Assembly (NCBI RefSeq): GCF_004359215.1
Contig: NC_090611.1
Span: 590,915 to 637,392 of the forward strand
Direction of reading: 5' to 3'
DNA from: Bremia lactucae
Taxonomy: Eukaryota > Oomycota > Peronosporomycetes > Peronosporales > Peronosporaceae
Length of the DNA stretch: 46,478 nucleotides
The position numbers were made by a program, and so were the translations under genes. Within the stretch, counting starts at the first letter, position 1. Every line of letters begins with the position of its first letter. Below are positions 12,219-23,695 of the stretch, in pieces. The notes under the pieces were generated by a model, which was not told where the DNA came from, ran no database searches, and saw only the letters and a list, made by a program, of their open reading frames with translations.

Positions 12219-12853
12219 ATCTCAGAATAAAATGAGTAGGTTCTTTTAAGCGATCACACACTGATGCGGTGTTTTTTCCACTATCGTTAATTTCAATGAC
12301 ATGTGGACCAAATTACCTGTGGGCCTATATGCGTTGCAAATTCGTGTTAGCAGTATATTGCGCTATCTTGCGCTATCAGATCTATTTGTTTGTTGTATAT
12401 TTCCATGCAAACGAACAGACTCAATTTACTTGATTTTTGTAAAGTGTAGTCGAACGTGTGCTTTTTCTCGACGAAGGGATTCGAGTAAGACGAAAAAAAA
12501 TTGTCGGGTTCTTGACGGCTGCACGTTCAACTCGTATTCGTTGCTCGAACTCTTTGCTTCAATCAAACGTACTGTTGCCATCTTGAATACTCATGACGAA
12601 AGCCTTAAAGCTGTCTTATGCCCAAGTCAAAGACGCTACTGTACGTTTATATATTCATCTTTCCTTCTCTCTACTCAGCTTCATCTCAAGTGTAAACTCC
12701 TCTGTTGCCCTTTGCAATTTTATTTCTTGAAATACGGAACAGCACAAAATGTTTTTGAAATAGTTCTGGACAATAATTAGAAGATAATTTTGCTCCACCT
12801 GTATACAGCCATATCATCTTGCTCTGTACACGCTGCAAATCTTTACATTCAAT
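12219..12853. other. SCC3 3' flank, no recognised gene
   Basis: A 159-codon open frame at 12301-12780 is rich in Cys, Phe and Ser and has no recognisable motif; I treat it as chance. The region probably holds the SCC3 3' UTR and terminator. Confidence 0.5.
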
Positions 12854-13480
12854 CTAGACATTACTGGACCATGTTGCTGCATCAACAAGTGCGACCTTGG
12901 TGTCTTGATATCCGTAAGCTAGTCTTTCAATTGTGCGCTTAAGATAGAAGGATTGCTTGTTTGCTTGCACTTCTGTCTCTTCGGCATAACTTTGCCTAGG
13001 CTTATAATTACGACGGCCTTCTTGGCATGGCTTTTCAATATTGTAAAATTGCGTAGGCAGCAGTTGATTATCGTTGTTGTCTCGCTTTTGTAATTCCAAT
13101 AAAAATTGTGCTTCACGGGGTTCAATATTCATCTCGTTAGATCATAACTTCGCTTCTGCATGAATCGCGGAATCAACATTCGTCTCAATTGTTACTTCTT
13201 GATTAGTCGTAGGTACCGCAAGCTCTTTTCTCTAGACGTAAGAGCGTTGACACACTCTTATAAGCGCGAGTACATAATTTTGTGATTGAACGATTGGCGT
13301 ATCATCCTGAGCTTTAAGGTACATGATCTCCGCTACTAGCTACAAAATCATTCAATCGATACGGCATTTAGGCGGTAGGGTACTATTGCTAGCGCATTTT
13401 GATAGACCAAGTAAAATTGTCCTTGAAAATCGAGGTGGAAGCCGCTGCGAAGTTAATGAATTGTTGCTGCACGTCAGTGA
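12854..13480 (-). pseudogene. Decayed unknown reading frame
   Basis: On the minus strand a 92-codon frame (13132-12854) reads as an ordinary protein: Gln/Glu/Lys-rich, with EAQFLLELQKRDNNDNQLL and SFYLKRTIERLAYGYQDTKV. The same frame continues upstream through at least two in-frame stops with protein-like sequence (MYLKAQDDTPIVQSQNYVLA near 13321, TTNQEVTIETNVDSAIHAEA near 13190). A second frame further up reads FHLDFQGQFYLVYQNALAI. I recognise no family. It is either a pseudogene or a gene with introns I could not place. Confidence 0.4.
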
Positions 13481-13880
13481 TCTGGCATTTCGACAAAATT
13501 TAGAGCGCTTATTCTGTCAAATTATCTTCGTTGGCAGATTTCTCATTAAAAAAATATTACATTCAGTCATCGCCGTAGCAAGATAGAGTGCACTACGTTC
13601 CTTAAACCATTAAAACCGGGCGGCATACATTTTAGCTCCGCAAAATTTGAATGTAGCTGTCGCTTAAGCTTCTTTTTATTATCTTCAACCACTAGCAAAT
13701 TTAAGAACTCATGTGCTTTTCTTCGGGGCACAAGACCATCTCAATTTTGCTGAAGCTTTTGATCAAACGAAAGTCAAAAGTTACGACTTTCTTAAGATTT
13801 GAACAAAGCAAATTTAAATCAAACTGACATAATGTGTCTACATTATTAATGAAGTAGAGAGGTGTTGGCGGCAGGGTCAT

Positions 13881-15124
<1,244 letters not shown>

Positions 15125-15336
15125 TCACAGATTGCTCATGACCATCCGTATCTCTGTAAAAGAAACATTTTTACTTAATCAGAAAACCGCTAACAATCGC
15201 TAAAATTTAGTGTTCATGATAACATATCAGAAATAATGTGCGAATAAAATAGCGCCATGAAATGCAACTTGGCGATAAATCCTACTGTTTTACAAACGAG
15301 TATGTATTTCTTCGGCGAGCCGAAAATGACAAAATC

Positions 15337-15775
15337 TGTAACGGGGTGTATCGTTACATAAAATTAACACTTAAAGGTTGTTAATTAATATATTATCTTA
15401 AAGGTAGATAATATTTGGAGAATATTACTTTACATGGTGATATTCTAAGAGCTTATTCATTGGTAGATATAGACCATTACATCTACTTTCTCCGCGGTAC
15501 AGTCAGCGCTGGACGCGCGCAAAGAGAAAGACAGACAAGACTTTATTACATGTTTTGTATTAGCTAATATTTAAGTTAGTATAAAGTAGATAGACAAGAA
15601 GAACTTAATTACATTAATACAGTTTTTAAATAACCCTCTTTAAAGCAAGTGTTTTAAAGAGAGTCTTCCTCTGACCGTACTAGTGTGCGTGAAGTGACGT
15701 GAGGCACCACTCGCACTGAGGCAGTGCGAAGTAGACTTTTACTGAAGCAGTACAAGTCAGTAGTGCCCCGTTACA
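15337..15775 (+). repeat. LTR family B, probably solo
   Basis: It starts TGTAACGGGG and ends CCCCGTTACA. Flanks AAATC (15332-15336) and ATATC (15776-15780) are a one-mismatch candidate target duplication. It is about 90 percent similar by eye to the LTR at 26430-26875 and in the same orientation. No primer-binding site follows; a copia fragment does. That supports a solo LTR rather than the 5' LTR of the gag at 16130. Confidence 0.88.
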
Positions 15776-15794
15776 ATATCCGTTGACTTAGTTT

Positions 15795-15975
15795 AATAAT
15801 ACCCGTCAGCACATCGATCGGCGAAGCACGTCCAACATTCCCACGCGTCGGACTCCGGTTGAGTAGTACGACCCGAATTCAGCAGTATCACTCTAGAAGC
15901 TCAACGGCAACCCTAAAGCGCACAATGTTCATCACTGTCTGGTGCATACGCTCCGCCATCCCATTTTAGGCTTGG
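15795..15975 (-). pseudogene. Ty1/copia integrase fragment
   Basis: Minus-strand translation gives NGMAERMHQTVMNIVR followed, after a frame change, by VVLLNRSPTRGNVGRASPID and VLTG. These are signature segments of the copia integrase core around its catalytic Glu (NGxAERMN type). It is the only copia sequence I see in the window. The fragment is under 200 bp and has stops. Confidence 0.75.
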
Positions 15976-16129
15976 TTGTCTGCTTCTGAATCTGTCGCCG
16001 TAGACAAGTGCTCTTGTAAAACGGGTCAACAACATTGTACTCGCCTTCACCATGGACGAGAGCAGTGCATCGTGCAGTTGAAACGCTTCTCAAAGAAGAG
16101 GAGGCAGTGCCCGACGTGCGGTCGAAAGA

Positions 16130-17530
16130 ATGAGTCAGACCGTAGGGAGAGATGCCATCTTGGCTATGCTGTCCGGTTTGGACAGAGATGCTCTCCATTC
16201 AGCCATCTCCAAGTTCATACAACATGAATTTGACGAGGCGAAGGAGAAGGTAGTCTTGCTTAATCAGCAAGGCTATCAACAGGCAGAATTGTTGAGAGTA
16301 CAACAGGTACAGACCCCTGTACCTGGGATGACGCACACGCGTCGTCCCGAAATCTTAAAGATTGACATTTCTAAGTTTAGGGGAGTCAAGAAAGACTCCC
16401 TCTTAAGATGGTTTGTCGAGTTGGACGATGCCATAAGGGCACGTCACATCGTCGACGAGCAAATGCAACTCGCATTTGCTCAGTCAAATTTGGCAGGTCG
16501 TGCCAAAACTTGGGCACTAGGCCTTAAGTTGCGCGACCCTTATGTCTTTGGGCGTTTGAAGCTTTTAAAGCCCGGCTCAGACAGACGTTTGAACCTAGGG
16601 CTAAGTTCAGTGCTCTATCAGGCAAGCGTGATGTTCACGCTTATGTCCTGCAAGGTCTTACGGATGGTCCCGTAAAGACCCACCTGTTCCGCTTGGAGCT
16701 GCATACGCTTGAAGAAGCAATATCCGTAGCGGAACAGGAGGACTTTAGCTTGGGACAGGCTCAAGCTAGTTCGTCATCGTATCGCCTTCCAAGACGACAC
16801 GAGGTTAGAGGTCCAGAACCTATGGACCTCTCTTTTGTCAAAAGCGAGAAACCTCACTTTTCGAACAATAAGCGGTTGCAGAAATGCAATCGCTGTCAAA
16901 AGTTAGGATACAACGCTCATAGGTGTAGTGCCTCACGCCCAGTACCATTAGGTACTGAACGTAATTATGGACCTAATGCCAGAAAGGGCAATGGTTGCGG
17001 GTCCGACGTTGTTGCGACATCGCAACAGCGAGGCAGACCGACAAAATCGGTCGGGGTCAGTAGGGGCGCGACGCCCTACTGATCCAGCAAACCCAAAGAG
17101 AATTTGCAAATCTCTTGACGAAATTTGCTCCAGACCCACAATCATTATTTGTCTCTGCACCTGGTGATGAATTACCCCTCATCACTTTGAAGTTGAAAGT
17201 GACAATGATTTGTCACTTGGAGCCCTAATGGACTGTGAGGCGTCGAATAATTTTATTCGTCGCCAGTCTCTAGAGGGTCGTAGGCTCAATATGTTGAGCG
17301 CGACATCTCTCCAACGAGGATGACGGTGCGTCTAGCGACAGGCGCATCGATAGCAGTAATGAAACGCGTAGTGAAATTTCACTACACTTTAAATGATGTA
17401 CAGTACGATAATAATTTCATTGTACTGGATTTGGATGAGAAATTTGATGTCATTCTAGATTTACCTTGGCTCAGAAGTACGAGCCAATAATCAGCTGGCA
17501 GCATCGATCCGTGAAAATGCCTTCCGATCA
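16130..17530 (+). pseudogene. gypsy gag-protease remnant
   Basis: Gag starts at ATG 16130 (MSQTVGRDAILAMLSG), has a long helical N-terminus and the capsid segment PEILKIDISKFRGVKKDSLL. It shifts frame near 16545 and continues at 16693 with a zinc knuckle, CNRCQKLGYNAHRC, in which the zinc-binding His is Tyr. The gag-protease junction with its hairpin lies at 17042-17082. Protease follows in another frame: ALMDCEASNNFIRR (active-site DSGAS-type motif altered to DCEAS) near 17222, then MTVRLATGASIAVMKRVVKF and DLDEKFDVILDLPWL near 17430. No RT follows. The gag start is homologous to 27019-27072, which sits behind a family B LTR. Confidence 0.8.
17042..17082 (+). promoter_or_regulatory. Candidate -1 frameshift signal at gag-protease junction (degenerate)
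   Basis: CAAAATC at 17042-17048 occupies the slippery position; an 8-nt spacer (17049-17056) follows. A hairpin with 9-bp outer arms TCAGTAGGG / CCCTACTGA (17057-17082) contains the UAG of the CAG-TAG pair. Protease reads in the frame -1 to that UAG. The heptamer differs from the intact A-AAA-AAC at two positions. Confidence 0.55.
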
Positions 17531-18377
17531 ATTAGCCGGTCCCTACCCACCTCCCGGGTTTTCATCTTCTCCCGGATCTGTGGCTATTCCAGCATGTCGC
17601 TCCTGGAGCGGCGTAGCAGCGACGAGCCTGCGTCTCACTTCTGGGTCCTAGCAAATCTTTGTTGGTTCTCCTAGGGATTTGTCAAAATCGCCATTCGCCA
17701 AGCGTGGAAAGGGTGTGTCAACACGCATATTTTCTCATTTGACCAAGGACATCGGACAATTTAATTGCTTATGATCATTCTCCACACACGCTGATACTAC
17801 TTTACAGATTGATACCTGTTACGGCTTCATTCTCCGACTGGTACGGAAATATAAGTATCATTAAGTTGTACTGTGCTGCTAAGCTCCACAACTCGGCATT
17901 GGATTTAAAACCCAATGACCGAATAAGATTGGATTGGAGCATGTCGTTGCGTGATGTTAACAATGCGGAGTCTTTCCTTTAAGATTAGGCACACTTGGAC
18001 AATGTAAGGCCGAGCTGCAACCTCACGGACATGAATTGTTTTCTTTATGACGAATTCGCTTAGCGGATTACACACTAAATTTCGCTAAACCGTGCTTAAT
18101 TTATGTGTATACGCCAGAATTTTACCCTCACCTTACCGTGATGCTATAAAATGCGACATTACAATAACTCGCTCTTAGCTTTCAGCTGCGTGTATCGTGA
18201 TGGAGATAAATCCAGTGTACAATAGCTTCTCGATAATGATGTCATGTGTAATGCTCCAATTTTTGCGCGACCCTCTAATGGGATATCACACAAGCTGCTT
18301 TTTGAGCCTCCTTAATTATAATAAAAGTCGATATGATAATTGTTTTGGCTCGTGAAACCGAATCTAGATATTTTAAT
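17531..18377. other. Unassigned, probably decayed gypsy sequence
   Basis: It directly follows the protease remnant, where a linker and RT would be expected. I find no frame with recognisable RT, RNase H or integrase motifs. The DNA turns AT-rich after about 17750. Confidence 0.4.
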
Positions 18378-18540
18378 TATAACGGGACACCTTCCGCTTG
18401 CACTGGTATAGTACTAGCTAACCTAAACTGATGACAGTGTAGGCAAGGTGCCTTCGTTTACCTCACGTACACTACGTGCAGAGGAAGACACAAAGTTGCT
18501 AAACGTGGCTTACCCATAAAAAGAAGATACTAAGAAACGC
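18378..18540 (-). repeat. Diverged family B-like LTR fragment
   Basis: AACGGGACACC near 18381, CCTCACGTACACTACGTGC near 18460 and AGAGGAAGAC match the inverted family B LTRs at 2587 and 44092 in the same order. It also resembles 20366-20480. The outer half is lost; the chromodomain/antisense segment begins directly after it. Confidence 0.55.
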
Positions 18541-19310
18541 TTTGTTTGTGGAAAATTTAACAAAGAATTCACAAAGAGTCGGCCGAGAAGCTTGGCTTAA
18601 AAAAGAATTGTAACGGTGCACAACCGGTTTAAAAAAAGAGGTCTGACATCGGTGCACGCTTCAAGCTGCACTGTTTATCGAGAGATGCTATGTTTCCTTG
18701 CCTCTTGTGGGAAGACTCATGTATCTGCTCCGTGAAGGACGCAGTTCATGCGCCTTGGAGGCGTAATCCCAAGATTAGCCTTTTTCGAGTGCCCGCATCT
18801 CCCATTATGCGCGAAGGAATTGATAATTAGCAATATCTTGACGAGCGTGGCAAGCGCTCTTTCATCAATGGCTCTTGCGATCTATTGAATGGGTCTCGTC
18901 ATACTGATCGACGAAGCCCGAAGCGTCATTCATCAGGTGGGAGCCTCACTCCAAACTGGTATACGGTCGTATGGGCCCACACCAGCAAATAATGTAGCTC
19001 TTTCGAATCCCTCTCATGACGCAGTGGTTCAAGAAGCGTTTTACGAGGAAGCACTCCTAGCGTGACACTCGTCATGGCTTGACGTCGATGGTGTAACGCC
19101 ATTGCACCGATCGGTCGGATGACATGTGGATCACATCGCTGGCGAACGAAGGATGCTTCTCGATGAGCTGGCGGCAGCTCATAAAAAAATACACCTCTGT
19201 ATAATCATAGCCGGGAGCACAAGTCTCTCGCTGAGATTCTCGAGCGCGACGGCTATATTCGCCTCGGCGCTTAATCTCGTACTGGTAGTGCGGGTGAAGC
19301 GTACAACGTA
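18541..19310 (+). pseudogene. Diverged copy of the antisense gene found at 44685-46316
   Basis: Plus-strand frames match the antisense protein of the 44-46 kb element over most of its second half. GREAWL near 18590 is followed by a frame from 18651 (GARFKLHCLSR, then PCLLWEDSCIC), then LNGSRHTD near 18900, and a coiled-coil end (DELAAAHKK, later LAEILERDGYIR) near 19160-19260. Roughly 60 percent of the core residues are identical by eye. The N-terminal half is deleted, and stops and frameshifts are present. Protein similarity has survived where the DNA has clearly diverged. Confidence 0.65.
18885..19055 (-). pseudogene. gypsy chromodomain remnant, antisense to the plus-strand copy
   Basis: The minus strand reads SYIICWCGPIRPYTSLE, a stop, then GSHLMNDASGFVDQYDETH. 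It aligns with the chromodomain at 45717-45903 (SYLVCWRGYPPSHDSWE ... VRQYDETHP). It lies opposite the linker part of the plus-strand reading frame, as in the 44-46 kb element. Confidence 0.6.
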
Positions 19311-19469
19311 AGACGCAAGATGCGTGCGCGTTCTGCGAGGCAGCTCATCGTGTATGTGTTGCCTTGGCGGTGCAATAGCTCCCTGCTCGACCACAGTCGC
19401 ATCCACTTCGCGGCAACGCGATGAGCCCAAATCGCCTGGGGCGTCAAGAAAACTGCACAAGCAGATCAA

Positions 19470-20066
19470 ATAGGGTCATCGCCCTGTTTTTGTACTGCCC
19501 ATTTCGTACACGCACCGTCTACCACGGCGACGTGAGGCCAATCTCTTGGAGCGACCAAACGATTTGTGAAAATTCGCTGATGTCGAATTTCTTTCGACGT
19601 TTGACTGACCGCGACGATCAGCCGAATTTGAGCTGATATCGGGGCAGCTACTAGTACGGCAGTGACAATTTTCGTCATATAAGACGACAAGATTATCCAT
19701 CAGCCGGTTTCACCCCAACTTTACCTGTTCGTGAAAGGAAGAGGAATTTGTATCGGTAACAATACGCACAAAATAAGTTGTTAATCGCTCCTGAATCAAG
19801 GAGCGCGCGCAAAGGTCGCCGGAAACTGACGACATAAAATTTCACGATAAATAAACGCGTCGCGGTGGTAGCAGTTAAATGTGCGTGAAACACGCTAGAT
19901 CTAGGAGTCTGGTTATCGCCGGAGGAACTGGACCTAATTATAACCAGTAGTGCGCCTAGCACCTACTGGTCACTGTCGTTTTTGACAGTGTAGCTCGGGC
20001 AGAGGTGAAGTGACCATTTACGTCGGCGTGATTGACGGCGAGAATACTCATCTTAAATTTGGTCAT
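19470..20066 (-). pseudogene. gypsy gag start joined to protease, deleted
   Basis: The minus ATG at 20066 starts MTKFKMSILAV, matching the gag start MTKFEMDMS at 22637. Within 30 codons the sequence jumps to the gag-protease junction, so nearly all of gag is deleted. Protease follows: [17 protein letters not shown] near 19800, KVGVKPADG near 19695, then SVKRRKKFDISEF and RDWPHVAVVDGA near 19530. At about 19470 it joins the chromodomain/antisense segment, so RT, RNase H and the integrase core are missing too. Confidence 0.72.
19944..19984 (-). promoter_or_regulatory. Candidate -1 frameshift signal at gag-protease junction
   Basis: On the minus strand the heptamer CAAAAAC (19984-19978) is followed by an 8-nt spacer (19977-19970) and a hairpin from CCAGTAGG (19969-19962) to CTACTGG (ending 19944). 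The UAG sits in the 5' arm. One base differs from the heptamer A-AAA-AAC at 23655. In this decayed copy the surrounding frames no longer line up. Confidence 0.55.
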
Positions 20067-20077
20067 GGGAAGGGCAA

Positions 20078-20365
20078 CTAAGTGCAACCAGTTGTAAGGG
20101 CTTGGGGCGGCGTTGCCTGGCTTACACATGCACGTGAGGAAGCGCATATCAAGTCCGTAGTAAATTTAAGATTTGAATCGAAAAACTATAAGTATGAACA
20201 GGCTCTCTGACCTCATGGGAGTCATGCTGATATATCACTGGCTTATAATGGGTCTGGCTCCCCATAAATAGTACACGTGCTTCAGCCGCTAATTCGGGTG
20301 TAGCATTATACTCAAGCTTCATGTACAAGTAAGCTAAGTATCATGTAACGGGAAAGCTCATTACA
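20078..20365 (-). repeat. 5' LTR (20093-20365) and primer-binding site (20078-20090), family A
   Basis: On the minus strand the LTR starts TGTAATGAGC and ends GCCCTTACA, followed by AC and TGGTTGCACTTAG. The LTR at 22292-22610 has the same ends and a shared core (GCCAGACCCA with flanking AT-rich sequence). The leader around the gag ATG is also shared: CCTTCCCATGACCAA occurs in both. These pairings fix the family and the strand. Confidence 0.75.
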
Positions 20366-20480
20366 CATGGTTCCTATTTTACGTCACGCACAATATGCGG
20401 AGGATACTTCCAAGTTGCTAAGCGTGGCTTACCAACAAGAGGCTACTAACTAGGTCCGCTTCGTATAGGGAATAACTAAA
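20366..20480 (-). repeat. Diverged family B-like LTR fragment
   Basis: ACGTCACGCACAATATGCGG and AAGTTGCTAAGCGTGGCTTA match the fragment at 18378-18540 in order, about 75 percent by eye. It abuts the left end of the MULE. Together the two fragments may be the LTR remains of the element into which family A sequence was mixed. Confidence 0.5.
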
Positions 20481-20605
20481 ACTTATATGTTATATTCAGG
20501 AACTTGCTATTGCACCCACCCAAGTTGCTATTTCCACCCAGCCACGTGGAATCTGACCAATATGGCTTTATGGTGTGAAAACCAGGTGATGGGCGCGTCA
20601 CACAG

Positions 20606-22298
20606 TTGTTCATGGCCTATCCAACATCCATCCGTTTAACTCGCCGGCACAGTAAGGCTTTTCTCTTGGATTGTACTTACAAAACCAACAGGTTCAGGAT
20701 GCCGCTGCTGAGCATGATTGGAAGAACGGGATTAAGTTTAACCTTTCACTCAGCATTAGCATTTTTATCAAGGAAAGAGAAGGCAGATTATATCTGGGCG
20801 CTCGAGCAGTTGCGAAACACGCTGGTACAAACTGCATATGCTCTAGTGACCGATCGTGATTTGGCTTTAGCTGGTGTCACTGAAGAAATATTTTCGGACT
20901 GCGCACACTTCCTATGCATGTGGCATATCGAAAAAAACATTCTTGCAAATTGAAAAAAGAATTTAGAACCATGAAAGAATGGGAGGAATTCTTGGGAAAT
21001 TGGAATAATGATTGTCTATCAAAGACAATCGCATCCTACGATGCAAGATGGACCGCATTCCGGGTTTAATTTGCTGGAAAATCAGACGTTCTCCGCTATC
21101 CAAAGAAAAACTGGATTCGGCCAAAACGAAATTTGTGCATGCATGGACAGACAAGGTGACACATTTCGAAAATACCTCAACGTCGGCAGTTAAAGGAGCA
21201 CATTCAGCTTAGAAACGGTATCTACAAACATCTACAAGCAATCTAGATCTCGTCCAGACAAGAATACACCAAGCCATTGAGCACCAAGCTCGGGAGCTTG
21301 AATCGAATATTGCCAGCGAACGCATCCGAATCTCACATGTATTCCGTGGTTGTTTAACTTATGAGCAGCTGACTGGACGTGTGTCTCTTCTCGCCCTCAA
21401 AAAATATCGAAAAGCAACGCAATAGACCGGAAAATGATTTGAGGAATGTGTGCAGTCATATGCTGCACAGGACTATGGGATACCACGTGTGCATGAAATT
21501 GATGAGCTTTGCAACAGCCCCACTCCCTTAAAATTGATACACCAGCACTGGCACATAAGCGGTACTAATTACGAAGAAGAAAATAGGAGGTTTCTATCAT
21601 GTCAAACAGCATTCCCTTATTTCAGCTAAACTTGATAGCGCTTAGAAACCCGGTATTTAAATTTGTTGCCAGCCCAACAGTCAATTATGCATGCAAAAAT
21701 TTCGAAATTAGCAGGTAGAAATAGCTCGGCCCTTGCTGAGCCATTGGTTGTGAAGGCAAAAGGACGTCCACTTGGGGCCCGAAATGAAGTTCCTATTTCA
21801 TCAACAAAGCGGAACCATCCGCATTTGACCACTTGCTAAAGCCAAAACGGACACGATATCCGAAAATGTCCCACAAACCACTATCATCCAGTAAGCAAAA
21901 CGAAAGGCCATTTCAAATTCCGATGACATATTCCTTAACCAATATTTTCTTCTTGGCATTGTCAGAACATGTATCCTCCTCCGAGATCAAGCGAAATGAG
22001 CGCTATTCACTATTCTCAAGACCAGAAGATGAAGTGTACCCCTTGCAGTCCCATCTTCAGTTATCCTGTCGCCATATAATGGCAATGAAATCAGTAAAGG
22101 TAAGCAAAATTGCTAAAATTTAGTATAAATTCAATTTTATTTTTGCTTTCTCGGCATTGCCAGAACATGCATCTATCTCCAATATTCCTAAGTTTACCAA
22201 ACAATACATTGAACAGGTTCTAGTTGCCAAGGGTGATGGGAACTGTGGTTGCCGAACCGTCGCCATAATTCTTGGGAGATCAGAGGATGAATGTAATG
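20606..22298 (+). pseudogene. MULE transposase with start of OTU domain
   Basis: The 20606-20953 frame encodes a MULE DDE core: LLDCTYKTNRFRMPLLSMIG with the first Asp, WALEQLRNTL, VTDRDLAL with the second Asp, and CAHFLCMWHIEKNIL. A TGA ends it at 20951. Coding continues in other frames (KEFRTMKEWEEFLGNW; the linker GRPLGARNEVPISSTKRNHP near 21760). Near 22205-22290 an OTU cysteine-protease start is present: KGDGNCGCRTVAIILGRSED, with the catalytic Asp and Cys of the GDGNC motif. The family A LTR then interrupts it. The DDE core would cut and paste the element; the role of the OTU domain in such transposons is not established. Confidence 0.8.
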
Positions 22299-22610
22299 GG
22301 GCAACCCATTATATTAAGTAGTCATAGTTTTATTACATAATTACATACATTAAGTGTAGGCAGTATCCGGATAGCGGATACTGCGCGTCTATTTATTATT
22401 GGTTTATTATTGGGGTGCCAGACCCAATAATTAGCCAATAATAATTAGTTCTATATTTGAGTGGTTCCCATGAGCTAGGGAACATATTCGCACTTACTGC
22501 GAATTACAAAAAAAACACAAATAAACAGAGTTAAAATTACCTTATAAATCACAGCGCTTCCTCAGCTTAATTATTAGTGTAAGACGGTAACGGGCTCTTA
22601 CCCCGTTACA
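22292..22610 (+). repeat. 5' LTR of gypsy element A
   Basis: It starts TGTAATGGGG and ends CCCCGTTACA and is 319 bp long. A primer-binding site follows after 2 nt. It lies within the OTU coding sequence; the 5 bp before it are ATGAA. The first 7 bp (TGTAATG) also occur at the start of the OTU right half at 29076, so the exact edge is ambiguous. Confidence 0.85.
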
Positions 22611-22612
22611 CC

Positions 22613-22625
22613 TGGTAGCACTTAG
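22613..22625 (+). promoter_or_regulatory. Primer-binding site of gypsy element A
   Basis: TGGTAGCACTTAG follows CCCCGTTACA-CC. The core is shared with 2254-2243 and, less closely, 26878-26890 and 20090-20078. It would prime minus-strand DNA synthesis from a tRNA. Confidence 0.75.
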
Positions 22626-22636
22626 TAGTCCTTCCC

Positions 22637-23676
22637 ATGACCAAGTTCGAGATGGATATGAGTGAATCTTCGATGGCTCCAGCAGTTTCGCTGGAGCATG
22701 CAGATTTTCCCCATCTCACTACAGTAGAATGGCAGGCATTACACCGCCTCGCGGCGGTGTCGGGTGAAATCTTTGTGACGTCGCTGCTGAGCACAGCGAC
22801 GCCCGAACAACACCATGCCGCCTTCCAAGACTACATGGTTAGCGAGCTCGCCGAAGCGAACCGGCGAGTACATACTCCCTCGCGCCCCCGACATTACGAT
22901 GCAATTAAAATGGAGACGTCGACGTACTCTGGTGATGGTCCAGATCGTCTCCCTCTTAATCGCTGGTTTAGGGAGATTGATATTGCCAAGCGTCAAGGTT
23001 GATTGACGCTCCGACGGCCAAGGTTAATTTCCTACTGTCTCGGCTTGTTGGTAAAGCCAAAGAATGGGCTCTTGGGAAGCTCGTTGTGAACGAGTTGGCA
23101 TTCCCCACGCTGGACGATATCCAGCGCGACTTACGACTGGCGTTCGAGCCCCCTCAAGATGAGTCACGCTTGCGCGCAGACTTCTTTTCACTTCGACAGG
23201 GCAAGCTGTCGATGCGCGATTACGTACAGAAGACGCGACATCTTGCTTCGTGTATCACCACGCAGCCGATCGACATGGCTTCACAAGTTCATGTCTTTGT
23301 CTTTGGTATGCAAGAGGGTATGACCCGCTATTGCCTCACACGTGCTGAACCTAAGACTCTTGAGGAGGCGTTTGCCCTCGCGCTTCGTGAAGATTACACG
23401 GTTGCGTCGTCATACTTGCAGGCAGCGTCGCAACGCCCGCGTACGTCTGGCCTAGAGCCTATGGAAATTGACGTTATTGATGCATCTCGTGGTTGCGGCA
23501 AGCAATTTGGCCGCGAAATTCGAAGTCAAAACACGATGAAGTGTTATCGGTGCGGCAAGACAGGCCATCGTGCGGCCGTCTGCCGAGCACCAGCGCCGGT
23601 GTCCATGAACACAGCTGTCTCACGTGGAGATACTGTGTCGTCGGTGGTCCCGCCAAAAAACGAGCGGTTCCAGTAG
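22637..23676 (+). pseudogene. gypsy element A gag
   Basis: Gag forms the virus-like particle and binds the element RNA. ATG 22637 begins MTKFEMDMSESSMAPAV. The frame stops at 23000-23002 and continues one frame over from about 22999, which fits a single-base loss. Capsid segments follow ([40 protein letters not shown]). [16 protein letters not shown] lies near 23360 and a canonical zinc knuckle, [14 protein letters not shown], near 23542-23583. The frame ends at TAG 23674-23676 within the junction hairpin. Apart from the one frameshift it looks recent. Confidence 0.88.
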
Positions 23677-23695
23677 GTGCGGGGCGCCCTACTGG
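23655..23695 (+). promoter_or_regulatory. -1 ribosomal frameshift signal between gag and protease (element A)
   Basis: The heptamer A-AAA-AAC (23655-23661) lies in the gag frame with the X-XXY-YYZ phasing of -1 slippery sites. The 8-nt spacer is 23662-23669. The hairpin pairs CCAGTAGG (23670-23677) with CCTACTGG (23688-23695), plus two inner G-C pairs and a short G-rich loop. The gag UAG (23674-23676) is in the 5' arm. The protease frame is open through the hairpin in -1 and reaches DSGAS. The sequence layout is direct evidence; activity is inferred. Confidence 0.8.

Noticed and set aside
12301..12780. 159-codon plus-strand frame after SCC3
   Set aside because: Cys/Phe/Ser-rich composition typical of random AT-rich DNA, no motif, no initiator; treated as 3' flank.
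15337..16130. LTR at 15337 as the 5' LTR of the gag at 16130
   Set aside because: No primer-binding site follows it, a copia fragment intervenes, and a near-match target duplication suggests a solo LTR, although the families are related.
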